A DNA stretch of 64,000 nucleotides from Chelydra serpentina (taxonomy: Eukaryota; Chordata; Testudines; Chelydridae), in assembly GCA_037349315.1 (NCBI GenBank), contig JBAIAC010000165.1, positions 248,001 through 312,000 of the forward strand, written 5' to 3'. The translations under genes were made by a program, and so were the position numbers. Of the stretch, positions 37,001 through 49,000 are shown piece by piece. The notes below the pieces were generated by a model. It made no database searches. It was not told the origin of the DNA and saw only the letters and a list, made by a program, of their open reading frames with translations. How positions within the stretch are numbered: position 1 is the first letter of the stretch; every line of letters begins with the position of its first letter.

Positions 37001-40000
37001 GGCTGGAGTTCTGACAGCTGCACTGTGTCGGGGGGTCCCCCATGTCTCCCCCCATCCCACAGGGGGTGGGCGGGGCTCCCCAACCCCCCATCCCACAGGG
37101 GTGGGCGGGGCTCAGTGTACACCTCCTGGAATCCCACAGGGGTGAGCGGGGCTCCCCAACCCCCCATCCCACAGCGGTGGGCGGGGCTCAGCATACACCT
37201 CCTGGAATCCCACAGGGGGTGGGTGGGGCTCCCCAACCCCCCATCCCACAGCGGTGGGTGGGGCTCATCATACACCTCCTGGAATCCCACAGGGGTGAGC
37301 GGGGCTCCCCAACCCCACATCCCACAGGGGTGGGCGGGGCTCAGCGTACACCTCCTGGAATCCCACGGGGGTGAGCGGGGCTCCCCAACCCCGCATCCCA
37401 CAGGGGTGGGCGGGGCTCAGCGTACACCTCCTGGAATCCCACAGGGGTGAGCGGGGCTCCCCAACCCCGCATCCCACAGGGGTGGGCGGGGCTCAGCGTA
37501 CACCTCCTGGAATCCCACAGGGGTGAGCGGGGCTTGTAATAAATCACAGACTCAAGATCAGGGTTGGAAGGGACCTCGGAGGTCATTGAGTCCAACCCCC
37601 GGCTCAAAGCAGGACCAATCCCAAACTGCGCCTACAAACATACTCACTTGTGAGCCTCTGTGAAGTTATTCATAGAATCATAGAATCATAGAATCTCATG
37701 GTTGGAAGGGACCTCAGGAGGTCATCTAGTCCAACCCCCTGCTCAAAGCAGGACCAACCCCAACTAGATCATCCCAGCCAGGGCTTTGTCAAGCCTGACC
37801 TTAAAAACCTCTAAGTAAGGAGATTCCACCACCTCCCTAGGTAACCCATTCCAGTGCTTCACCACCCTACTAGTGAAAAAGTTTTTCCTAATATCCAACC
37901 TAAACCTCCCCCTCCGCAACTTGAGACCATTACTCCTTGTTCTGTCATCTTCTACCACTGAGAACAGTCTAGATCCATCCTCTTTGGAACCCTCTTTTAG
38001 GTAGTTGAAAGCAGCTATCAAATCCCCCCTCACTCTTCTCTTCTGCAGGCTAAACAATCTCAGTTCCCTCAGCCTCTCCTCATAAGTCATGTGCTCCAGC
38101 CCCCTAATCATTTTTGTTGCCCTCCGTTGGACTCTTTCCAATTTATCCACATCCTTCTTGTAGTGTGGGGCCCAAAACTGGACACAGTACTCCAAATGAG
38201 GCCTCACCAGTGCCGAATAGAGGGGAATAATCACGTCCCTCGATCTGCTGGAAATGCCCCTACTTATACAGCCCAAAATGCCGTTAGCCTTCTTGGCAAC
38301 AAGGGCACACTGTTGACTCATATTCAGCTTTTCGTCCACTGTAACCCCTAGGTCCTTTTCTGCAGAACTGCTGCCCAGCCATTCGGTCCCTAGTCTGTAG
38401 CAGTGCATGGGATTCTTCCGTCCTAAGTGCAGGACTCTGCACTTGTCCTTGTTGAACCTCATCAGATTTCTTTTGGCCCAATCCTCTAATTTGTCTAGGT
38501 CCCTCTGTATCCTATCCCTACCCTCCAGCGTATCAACCACTCCTCCCAGTTTAGTGTCATCTGCAAACTTGCTAAGGGTGCAGTCCACACCATCCTCCAG
38601 GTCGTTGATGAAGATATTGAACAAAACCGGCCCCAGCACCGACCCTTGGGGCACTCCACTTGATACCGGCTGCCAACTAGACATGGAGCCATTGATCACT
38701 ACCCGTTGAGCACGACCATCCAGCCAGTTTTCTATCCACCTTACCGTCCATTCATCCAGCCCATACTTCTTTAACTTGCTGGCAAGAACGCTGTGCGAGA
38801 CTGTATCAAAAGCTTTGCTAAAGTCAAGAAATAGCACATCCACTGCTTTCCCCTCATCCACAGAGCCAGTTATCTCATCATAGAAGGCAATTAGGTTAGT
38901 CAGGCATGACTTGCCCTTGGTGAATCCATGCTGACTGTTCCTGATCACTTTCCCCTCCTTTAAGTGGTTCAAAATTGATTCCTTGAGGACCTGTTCCATG
39001 ATTTTTCCAGGGATTGAGGTGAGACTGACTGGCCTGTAGTTCCCCGGATCTTCCTTCTTCCCTTTTTTAAAGATGGGCACTACATTAGCTTTTTTCCAGT
39101 CATCCGGGACCTCCCCCGATTGCCATGATTTGTCAAAGATAATGGCCAATGGCTCTGTAATCACATCGGCCAACTCCTTTAGCACCCTCGGATGCAGTGC
39201 ATCCGGCCCCATGGACTTGTGTTCGTCCAGCTTTTCTAAATAGTCCCGAACTACTTCTTTCTCCACAGAGGGCTGGTCACCTCCTCCCCATACCGTGCTG
39301 CGGAGTGCAGCCATCTGGGAGCTGCCCTTGTCTGTGAAGACAGAGGCAAAAAAAGCATTGAGTACACTAGCTTTCTCCACATCCTCTGTCACAAGGTTCC
39401 CTCCCTCATTCAGTAAGGGGCCCACACTTTCCTTGACCTTCTTCTTGTTGCTCACATACCTGAAGAAACCCTTCTTGTTACTCCTAACATCTCCGGCTAG
39501 CTGCAACTCCAAGTGTGATTTGGCCTTCCTAATTTCACTCCTGCATGCCTGAACAATATTTTTATACTCCTCCCTGGTCATTTCTCCAATCTTCCACTTC
39601 TTGTAAGCTGCTTTTTTGTGTTTAAGACGAGCAAGGATTTCACTGTTAAGCCAAGCTGGTCGCCTGCCATATTTACTTTTCTTTCTACACATCGGGATGG
39701 TTTGTTCCTGCAACCTCAATAAGGTTTCTTTAAAATACAGCCAGCTTTCCTCGACTCCTTTCCCCCTCATGTTATTCTCCCAGGGGACCTTGCCCATCAG
39801 TTCCCTGAGGGAGTCAAAGTCTGCTTTTCTGAAGTCCAGGCTCTGTATTCTACTGTTCTCCTTTCTTCCTTGTGTCAGGATCCTGAACTCGACCATCTCA
39901 TGGTCACTGCCTCCCAGGTTCCCATCCACTATTGCTTCCTCTACTATTTCTTCCCTGTTTGTGAGCAGCAGGTCAAGAAGAGCTTTTCCCCTAGTTGGTT

Positions 40001-43000
40001 CCTCCAGCACTTGCACCAGGAAATTGTCCCCTACACTTTCCAAAAACTTCCTGGATTGTCTGTGGACCGCTGTATTGCTCTCCCAGCAGATGTCGGGGTG
40101 ATTAAAGTCACCCATGAGAACCAGGGCCTGTGATCTAGTAACTTCTGTTAGTTGCTGGAAGAAAGCCTCGTCCACCTCATCCGCCTGGTCTGGTGGTCTG
40201 TAGCAGACTCCCACCACGACATTACCCTTGTTGCTCACACTTCTCAATTTAATCCAGAGACTCTCAGGTTTTTCTGCAGTTTCATACTGGAGCTCTGAGC
40301 AGTCATACTGCTCTCTTACATACAACGCAACTCCCCCACCTTTTCTGCCCTGCCTATCCTTCCTGAACAGTTTATATCCATCCATGACAGTACTCCAATC
40401 GTGTGAGTTATCCCACCAAGTCTCTGTTATTCCAATTACGTCATAATTCCTTGACTGTGCCAGGACTTCCAGTTCTCCCTGCTTGTTCCCCAGGCTTCTT
40501 GCATTTGTGTATAGGCATTTAAGATAACTCACCGATCGTCCTGCTGTCCCAGTATGGGGCAGGAGCCCTCCCCTCTTGCACTCACCTACTTGTGCTTCCT
40601 CCCGGTATCCCACTTCCCCACTTACCTCGGGGCTTATTGACAATAACTGGGACCGTATAGATCACTGTTGCAACCGAGGTCTTGTAGTGGCACCAAAACT
40701 TATATAAAGGGGGTCAAATGAGGTGTCTAAGACCAGGTTATGCTTGGCTGGTTATGGTTATGTCATTTCTATGTATGTATCAGTTTTGTAGTTGAAGTTA
40801 TGAATATTGGCTTTATACTGTCTGTATTTCAAACTGGGGCTGTGCTTCTGGGACCCAGGACAAGCTATCAGCTCTGCCAGGCCTGCTTGATGGCCCATTA
40901 AGAACCATCAGCAATACAATGGACCCATTGACAGCAATACAATGGACCCATTGAGAGAAGGCAGACACACCTGTGACTCAACAAATTATGCAGGGATTTG
41001 CCCATGTGACTCCTGACTCCATTTTGCTGTGATTTTCCACAGTAAGGACAAAGAGGTGTCTTTACACCTGGAAGAAACTATAAAAGACAGCTGCCTCATC
41101 TCCATTTTGTCTTCTTTCCTGCTTCTTACCTCTGGAGGAACCTTTCTACAAATGGAAGCTCTGAACAAAGGACTGAAGGACCTATCCCAGCTGTGGATGT
41201 ACTCCAGAGACTTGATCTGAACCTGCAGTTTATTCCATCTTTGCTCCAAGCCTGAACCAAGAACTTTGCCATTACTGTATGTAATTGATTCCTTTTAACG
41301 AATTCTAGCTCTCACCTATACCTTTTTCCTTTTATGAATAAACCTTTAGATTTTAGATTCTAAAGGATTGGCAACAGCGTGATTTGTGGGCAAGATCTGA
41401 TTTGTATATTGACCTGGATCTGGGGGCTTGGTCCATTGGGATCGGGAGGACCTTTTTCTTTTACTGGGGCATTGGTTTTCATGACCATTTGTCCCCATAA
41501 CGAGTGGCACTGGTGGTGAGACTGGGAAACTGGAGTGTCTAAGGGAATTGCTTGTGTGACTTGTGGTTAGCCAGTGGGGTAAAACCAGTCTCCTCTGTCT
41601 GGCTGGTTTGGTTTGCCTTAGAGGGGGAAAAACCCCAGCCTTGGGCTGTAGTTGCCCTGCTTGAAGCAATTTGTCCTGAACTGGCACTTTCAGTTAGGTC
41701 CCGCCAGAACCAGCATCGTTACAGTGGCGTAGTCGGCAGGATCCACAGAACCAGGTCAATTAAGCTTTGGGTCAGAACCCCACGCTATCCAAATTTGATT
41801 TTTGGTATTGAATTGGGTTGGTTAGAGATCAGTGACCATGAGCCAGAAAGCATCAGCAAAAGCAATTTGTCCTGAACTGGCACTCTCAGTTGGGTCCCGC
41901 CAGAACCAGCATCGTTACAGCCTCGCAGTGGGAAGTGGCTAGCGGCTGCTCCGGGGTCCCCGTGACCTGCAGTCACGCTGTGCTGGGGAGGAGGGAGCCG
42001 GCCGGCAGCCAGCCTGCAGTAGTGCAAGCCAACCGGCCTCCCGACAGAAGCCCAGGCCTAGTCAGCGGGAGACGCAGGGAACCAGGTGTGGAAACGGGGC
42101 CCAGCCAGTGGACAAGAGGGGAGGCCGGGCCTTGCACCCCCACCCCCTGGTCCCTGGGAAGAGGCTCCGGGGAGGGCTGGCTACCGGAGGGAACAACTGC
42201 TGACTAAAGGAGGGGCAGGGGCGAGCTTCACCGTCCTGGCCCCAAGACGTGCTGTGCCGAGCCTGGGACATGTCCTGAGCGGGCCAGGCCAAGACAAGGC
42301 CACACCCACTGGCTCCAGCTCCATGCCAACCACTGCCTGGCACGGTGCTTTGTCACCCTCCCGTGTGCCCTTCTCCTTCCCCACCGTATTCCTCCTTCCT
42401 GCACCTTTGGTAGGAGGGGCCAGGCCGTTCAGTGGGGCGCAGGCCTTGCCCTGAGCGGGCAGAGGGCTCCCTAGGCCGAACCCCAGGCCTCGTTGAACCC
42501 TGTTTAACGCTGGACAGTGACAGGGTCGTGTTAGCACCTGTGACTCTTTAGGCCCATATATTCCATCAAGACTAATATAACTTCCCCCACGCCCCTGGCA
42601 TCCCCCCAGGGGGAGGGGCTCCACCCTCATGCCCCCGGCATCCCCGACATCCCCCAGGGGGCGAGGCTCCCCGCACTCCCCTGGTATTCCCCCAGGAGCC
42701 GGGGCTCCCCCCCACCCCCGGTATCCCCAAGGGGGCGGGGCTCCCCCCCACCCCCGGCATCCCTCAGAGGGTGGGCTGGGCTCCCCTGGGCCCCCCAGCA
42801 CCTCCCGGCTGCAGCCCCTTGGGCGCCCGGTGCGGTACCTGCACGTGCAGGCTGGGGTGGGCATTGAGGAAGTCGAAGAGGCGCTGGTAGTTGAGGAACT
42901 GGGCGTCCCACTCCTGGGGCTTGTCGTAGCGGAAATCGTCTCCCAGAGGCACCAGCAGCACCTTGCTGCGGAACAGCTTGGACTTCTTGCGGTACTGGTC

Positions 43001-46000
43001 CAGCAGCAGGTGTCCCCTGCGGCAGAGCAAGGCGAGAGGCCTCAGAGAGCAGGGCCAGCGGGCGCAGGCAGCGCGCCCCAGAGCCCGCCAGGAAGGCTGG
43101 GACTCTGGGGCCGAGTGGCGGGGCGCAGCTCACTCACCGTTCGGCCACGTTGGCCTCGGTGATGGCTCTGGGGGGCACCTTCCATGGACAGTTGATCCTG
43201 CCCCCAGGCAGGCGCTTGAAATCGAACTGGCAGCAGATCTTGGGGTCAGGGCCGCAGGTGTGGGGCACGTCGTAGCTGTAGAAGGGCATCATGTGGCAGA
43301 AGATATCAGTGCTGGAGTCTGGGTCTGCAGAGAAGCAGCCAGCTGAGTCGGTGTGCCCGCCCTGGGCCGGGGGATCCCTGGGGGAGAGGGACAGGGCACA
43401 GGGGGCGCGAGAAGAGACTCTCTGGGCATGTAACCAGCCCCCCCGGAGAACACGGGAACCAGCCCCCCAGTCCCACAGGGCGACGCAGACCATCTGCCTG
43501 TGCTTGGCTGTCACCGCTGAGCAGGCAGCAGCCCTAGCTGGGCAGCACCAGGGGACTCCTAGGGAAGGCAGCGCCCACGCTGGGGGTGGGCCTGGCCCCG
43601 GGTTAGCGGGCTGGGAAGCAGCCAAGGGGGAGGGGAGGCTGGAGCAGAGCAGCAGCTGCTGGGGCACAGGGCTCCACGCTGGCCACTAAGGCCCTGGCTA
43701 GCGAGAGTCAAGGCAGAGCAGGCGGGCAGCCGGCATGCCATGCCTCCCAGGCCCCACCCATGGGAGTTCGGGGCGGGGGGGAGCCACATGGCACCCCAGA
43801 AGGGCCCCCAGCCCAGCCAAGAGCCAGGAAGGGGAGCCCTGCTTCAAGTGCCACCAGAGCCAGGATCGGCCCAGGGAAGGGGGGCCCAGCTTGCCCGCCC
43901 CCAGCCCCAAGCAGCCCCTCCCCCCACACCCGCCCCCAGCCCCAGGCCCTCTCACCCCAGGTCTGCCCTGCCCCCAGGGCCTCTCACCCCACATCTGCCC
44001 CCAGCCCCAGGCAGCCCCTCCCCCCAGGTCTGCCCTGCCCCCAGTCCCAGGCAGCCCCCCCCCACACCCACCCCCAGCCCCAGGCAGCCTCTCACCCCAC
44101 GTCTGCCCTGTCCCCAGCCCCAGGCAGCCCCTCTCCCCAGGTCTTTCCTGTCCCCAGCCCCAGGCAGCCCCTCCCCCCACACCCGCCCCCAGCCCCAGGC
44201 AGCCTCTCACCCCAACTCTGCCCTGCCCTCAGCCCAGGCAGCCCCTCCCCCCAGGTCTGCCCTACCCCCAGCCCCAGGGCCCTCTCACCCCCAGGTCTGT
44301 CTCCACATGAACTCCAGGTTGTGGGTGGCAGCGAAGTGCTTCTTGATGGCGTAGTGCACCCTCTGGATCAGCATGCTGGTCAGGTTGGCACGTCGCAGCA
44401 GGTAGGGCATGGTGGCGCTGTGCCCAAAGGGGTCGACGCCCAGCCGGAGCGCGGGGTCACACCTGCAGGGAGTCGCTGTCACAGACTCGTTAGGGCACCG
44501 AGCCAGGCTGGGTGGGGCGGGCCTGGTGCCCCGCGCCCTTGACGTGGCAGCATACCCAGCCAGAGCCCCACCAGCCCCCTGGCCATGCTCACGGCCAGGA
44601 GGAGACAAGGACGGGACGGGTCTGCACCGGCCCGGCCCCCCGTCACTCACCGATGTTCTTCTCCAGCCACTGGTGCCCCTCGATCAGCTGGTCGATCATG
44701 GCAAAGTAGTGGGAATTGGCCTCGTCAGGCATCACCCAGCCGCCCGTCACCATCTCCAGCTGCCCATTGCCCACCAGCCTGCAGGGGGCACCAGAGAGTC
44801 AGGGGAGAGAGCGGGCCCATGGCCAGCGCCCCACGGCCAGTGCCCCGCCCCACGGCCAGTGCTCCCACCCCACAGCCAGTGCCCTGCCCCACGGCACCTC
44901 CTGCAGGCACACCCCACGGCCAGCGCCCCCGCCCCACGGCCAGCGCTCCTGCCCCACGGCCAGCACCCACAGCCAGGGCCCGTGCCCCATGGCACCTCCT
45001 GCAGGCACACCCCACGGCCAGTGCCCTGCCATGGCCAGCACTCCTGCCCCATGGCCAGCACTCCCGCCCCATGGCCAGTGTTCCCGCCCCACGGCACCTC
45101 CTGCAGGCACACCCCACGGCCAGTGCCCTGCCACGGCCAGCACTCCCGCCCCATGGCCAGTGTTCCCGCCCCATGGCCAGTGTTCCCTCCCCACGGCACC
45201 TCCTGCAGGCACACCAACAGCCCAGTGCCCCACCCCACGGCCAGCGCCCTCAGAGCGGGCACCATATCTTCATGGGGTGCCCAGGCTGGGGAGAGCGGGC
45301 GCCGTGCCTGCCCACGGAGCGCAGGCTGGGGAGAGCGGGCGCCGTGCCTGCCCACGGAGCGCAGGGCTGGGGAGAGCGGGCGCCGTGCCTGCCCACGGAG
45401 CGCAGGCTGGGGAGAGCGGGCGCCGTGCCTGCCCACGGAGCGCAGGCTGGGGAGAGCGGGCGCCGTGCCTGCCCACGGAGCGCAGGCTGGGGAGAGCGGG
45501 CGCCGTGCCTGCCCACGGAGCGCAGGCTGGGGAGAGCGGGCGCCGGGCCTGCCCACGGAGCGCAGGCTGGGGAGAGCGGGCGCCGTGCCTGCCCACGGAG
45601 CGCAGGCTGGGGAGAGCGGGCGCCGTGCCTGCCCACGGAGCGCAGGCTGGGGAGAGCGGGCGCCGTGCCTGCCCACGGAGCGCAGGCTGGGGAGAGCGGG
45701 CGCCGTGCCTGCCCACGGAGCGCAGGCTGGGGAGAGCGGGCGCCGTGCCTGCCCACGGAGCGGCTGTGGCCCCCCATAACCTGCGCACGGCAGCACGTTT
45801 CTGGGTGCTGATGTTGTCCCACCACTTGGAGAAGAAGGAGATCTCGGACCAGATGAAGCGGCGGCGCGGGTCCTCCTGCAGCTTCAGCACCATGCTGTTG
45901 AGGATGTGCTGCGTCTGGTCTGCGTAGTACTTCTCAAAGGTCTTGATCCAGCCTGCGCAACAAGCCCAGGGTAGGGACTGAGTGCGGAGCCCTGCCTGGG

Positions 46001-49000
46001 GGCCATGTTTCCACTACGCTGCATGGCCACACAGCAACCTATTAAGTGCCACGCAGGCGCTCACGGCTGCAGCCCCAGCCCCAACCCAGCCTGGCCCGGA
46101 CCTGCCACGGCCGGGGGCGAGACTCTCCCCAGTCCTGTGACACTCTGTACCTCAGGGGAACACCCTGCACCCCCATGTTCATCCTTATAATACGACTGTG
46201 TGGCATCCAATGCAAAGTTTGTCATGTTGCATGTCTTCGGCAGGCTCATGATGTACCGAGCATTGTTGTTATAGTGATGTTATAGGTTGTAATTTCATGT
46301 CTATAGTTATGAGGCTGAAAATGTGTCCTCATGGCTTTAAACAAGCCCAGGCAAAAACTCTCCAGGAGCAGAGGGGCAGTTCACACCTCATCAGGGCATG
46401 GATGGGACAAACCCAGCCCAGCCTCACAGGAACAAAGGACACTGGCCTAGGCAGTAACAAAGGATCTGTTGAACTCTCGAGGGAGTTCCTGATTTCTGTC
46501 TACTGTATGTTTCATTCCATGCATCCGATGAAGTGGGTACTAACCCACGAAAGCTTATGCTGAAATAAATTTGTTAGTCTCTAAGGTGCTACAAGTTTTT
46601 CTTTCTTATTTTCGTTTTGCTGAAATAACATTCAAAAACCAGTAGGAGAACACTTCAACCTCCCTAATCACTCAGTGACAGACTTGAGGGTAGCAGTGTT
46701 GCGACAGATTAACTCCAAAGGCAGACTTCAAAGAGAAACTGTTGAACTCGAATTGATATGCAAACTAGGTTGCATTACCTCAGGATTAAATAAGGACTTG
46801 GAATGGCTCGGCCATTACGTTAATTGAATCTATTTCCCTTAAGTTAACAATCCTCATTCACACCTGTGTGACCATCTTGTTTATCACTTCAAAGGTTTTT
46901 CTTCCCCTGCTGTTATGGTTCCTCTCAACTAATTAGCCTCTTAAGGTTCGTCTATGCACCTCCACCTTATCATGTTTCTCTGACTGTATAAATATCTGTC
47001 TACTGTATGTTTCATTCCATGCATCCGATGAAGTGGGTACTAACCCACGAAAGCTTATGCTGAAATAAATTTGTTAGTCTCTAAGGTGCTACAAGTTTTT
47101 CTTTCTTATTTTCGTTTTGCTGACACAGACTAACACGGCTACTACACTGAAACCTATGATAAAAGGGAGAGACGTTTGCCATGCTCTTCCTCTCGCTTCA
47201 CCTCCATCTACAGACATCACCACCAAGTGACTGAAGCGCTGATCAAAGGGGAGAGCCTGGCTGAAGGGCAACCAGCCAGCCTGTGGTGAGAAGCATCGAA
47301 GTTTGTAAGGGCACTGAAACTGTTAAGATCAGCTTAGAATGCGTTTTGCTTTTATTTCATTTGACCAAATCTGACTGGTTATGCTTTGACTTATAATCAC
47401 TTAAAATCTATCTTCTGTAGTTAATAAATCTGTTTGTTTATTCTACCTGAAGCAGTGCGTTTGGTTTGAAGCGTGTCAGAGACTCCCCTTGGGAGAACAA
47501 GCCTGGTACATAGCAATTTCTTTGTTACATTGACAAAACTCATATAGACTTGCAGCGTCCAGCAGGCATAACTGGACACTACAAGACGGAGGTTCCTAGG
47601 GTTGTGTCTGGGACCGGAGACACTGGCTAGTGTCATTCGGTGGCACAATCCAAGCAGCAGCTGGCCAAAAGTGCTCACTCACGTAGCTGGGAGCAGCTGA
47701 CATGCCAGAGGCTGTGCGTGAACAGTCCGGGAGTGGGGGTTCTCACAGCACAGCAGGGCAAGGCTGGCTCCCAGAGATTGGAGTGACCTAGCACAGTGGT
47801 CCCCAACACGGCGCCCGCAGGCGCCATGGCGCCCGCTGGGGCATTTATGTGCGCCCGCCTACCGACAAGGGAGCGCTTCCGCCGGACAACCCGTCACCGA
47901 GGAGTGCGGCCGCCAGACAACCAGCTGCCGAAATGCCTCCGAGAAGCGGTAACACCAAGAAGCGTCGCCGCCGCTTTTTCAGCAGCATTTCGGCAGCGAC
48001 GCTTCTCGATGACGCCACTTCTCGGCGGCATTTCGGCGGCTGGTCGTCCGGCGCCCACCACACTTTTCTGGGAACATGAAGATGCTACTGCAATGGAAAG
48101 GTTGGGGACCACTGACCTAGCACATCACCGGTCTGGATAACACCAGGGGAACGTCACAGTGGAGTAGAGAAGCCCTTCTCCCGGGCCCAACCTAGCCTGG
48201 CCCGGACCTGCCGAGGAAGAGGCGCCCCCCTGCCCCAGCCCAGGTGCTGCTGCGGGGAGAGAGAGCTGGGGGGAGTCCTCTCTCCCCATTGCAGCTCCGA
48301 GGAATCCTGCATCCCAAACCCCTTATCCCCACCCCCAGCCAGAGCCTCACCCCCCCGCACCTCAACCCTCTGCCCCAGTCCTGAGCCCCCTCCCACACCC
48401 CAAAACCATCATCCCCAGCCTCACCCCGGAGCCCTCACCCCAGCCAGAGCCCTCACCCCCCCCCACACCTCAACCCTCTGCCCCAATCCTGACCCCCTCC
48501 CCACCCCAAAACCATCATCCCCAGCCTCACCCCGGAGCCCTCACCCCCAGCCAGAGCCCTCACCCCACCCCCGCACCTCAACCCTCTGCCCCAGCCCTGA
48601 GCTCCCTCCTACACTCCTAACCCCTCAGTCCCACCCCATCACATTAATTTTGTTAGGTGCACCAATATGGACGTGATGTGTCACATAGGGTCGCGTCACA
48701 CGTCACCTCCATATTGGTGCACCTAACAAATTTCGTTCTGCACATGGGTGGGAAAAAATAGACGGAACACTGCTGAGAAGCAAAGGGCTGTGGCTGGGAC
48801 TCTCCCGCCGTTGGGCCTGGGGCGTGCCCGGGACCCTTCGCCAGGGCCGGGGCTCTAAGCCCCCAGCCTGCGCCATGGGCCCCACTCACCTGGGTCGTTA
48901 TGGGAGTGCGGCACAACGAACACCTGCAGGGGCTCCGTGTCCCACTCGTGGGGCTCGTAGGTGATGTCAAAGCCCTGCTTCCACACGCCGCCGTCCTGGT

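Larger units (their letters stand above)
46495..47153 (+). mobile_element. Penelope-like retroelement fragment with duplicated terminal repeat
   Basis: A 129-bp sequence is repeated exactly 500 bp apart (46495-46623 and 46995-47123). Between the copies, 46627-46827 encodes 66 residues and a stop ([15 protein letters not shown], then [12 protein letters not shown]), which I recognise as the C-terminal end of the GIY-YIG endonuclease of vertebrate Penelope-like elements. The right copy continues to the usual end GACTAACACGGCTACTAC. The element is heavily 5' truncated. Confidence 0.78.
46136..48158 (+). mobile_element. LTR interrupted by a Penelope-like fragment and a MITE, MAN2A2 intron 3
   Basis: Outer element starts TGTGACACTCTGTACC at 46136 and ends ACGTCACA at 48158; an AATAAA-type signal lies near 47423. 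Its pieces are 46136-46494, about 47154-47794 and 48123-48158. No 5-bp target duplication matches, but a near-identical 26-bp sequence lies about 25-30 bp outside each end (CAACCCAGCCTGGCCCGGAC at 46082, CAACCTAGCCTGGCCCGGAC near 48188). Confidence 0.75.

Noticed and set aside
44409..45927. Open frames of 350-456 codons
   Set aside because: Produced by the two arrays in MAN2A2 intron 4; the true coding sequence here is exon 4 and exon 5 on the minus strand.
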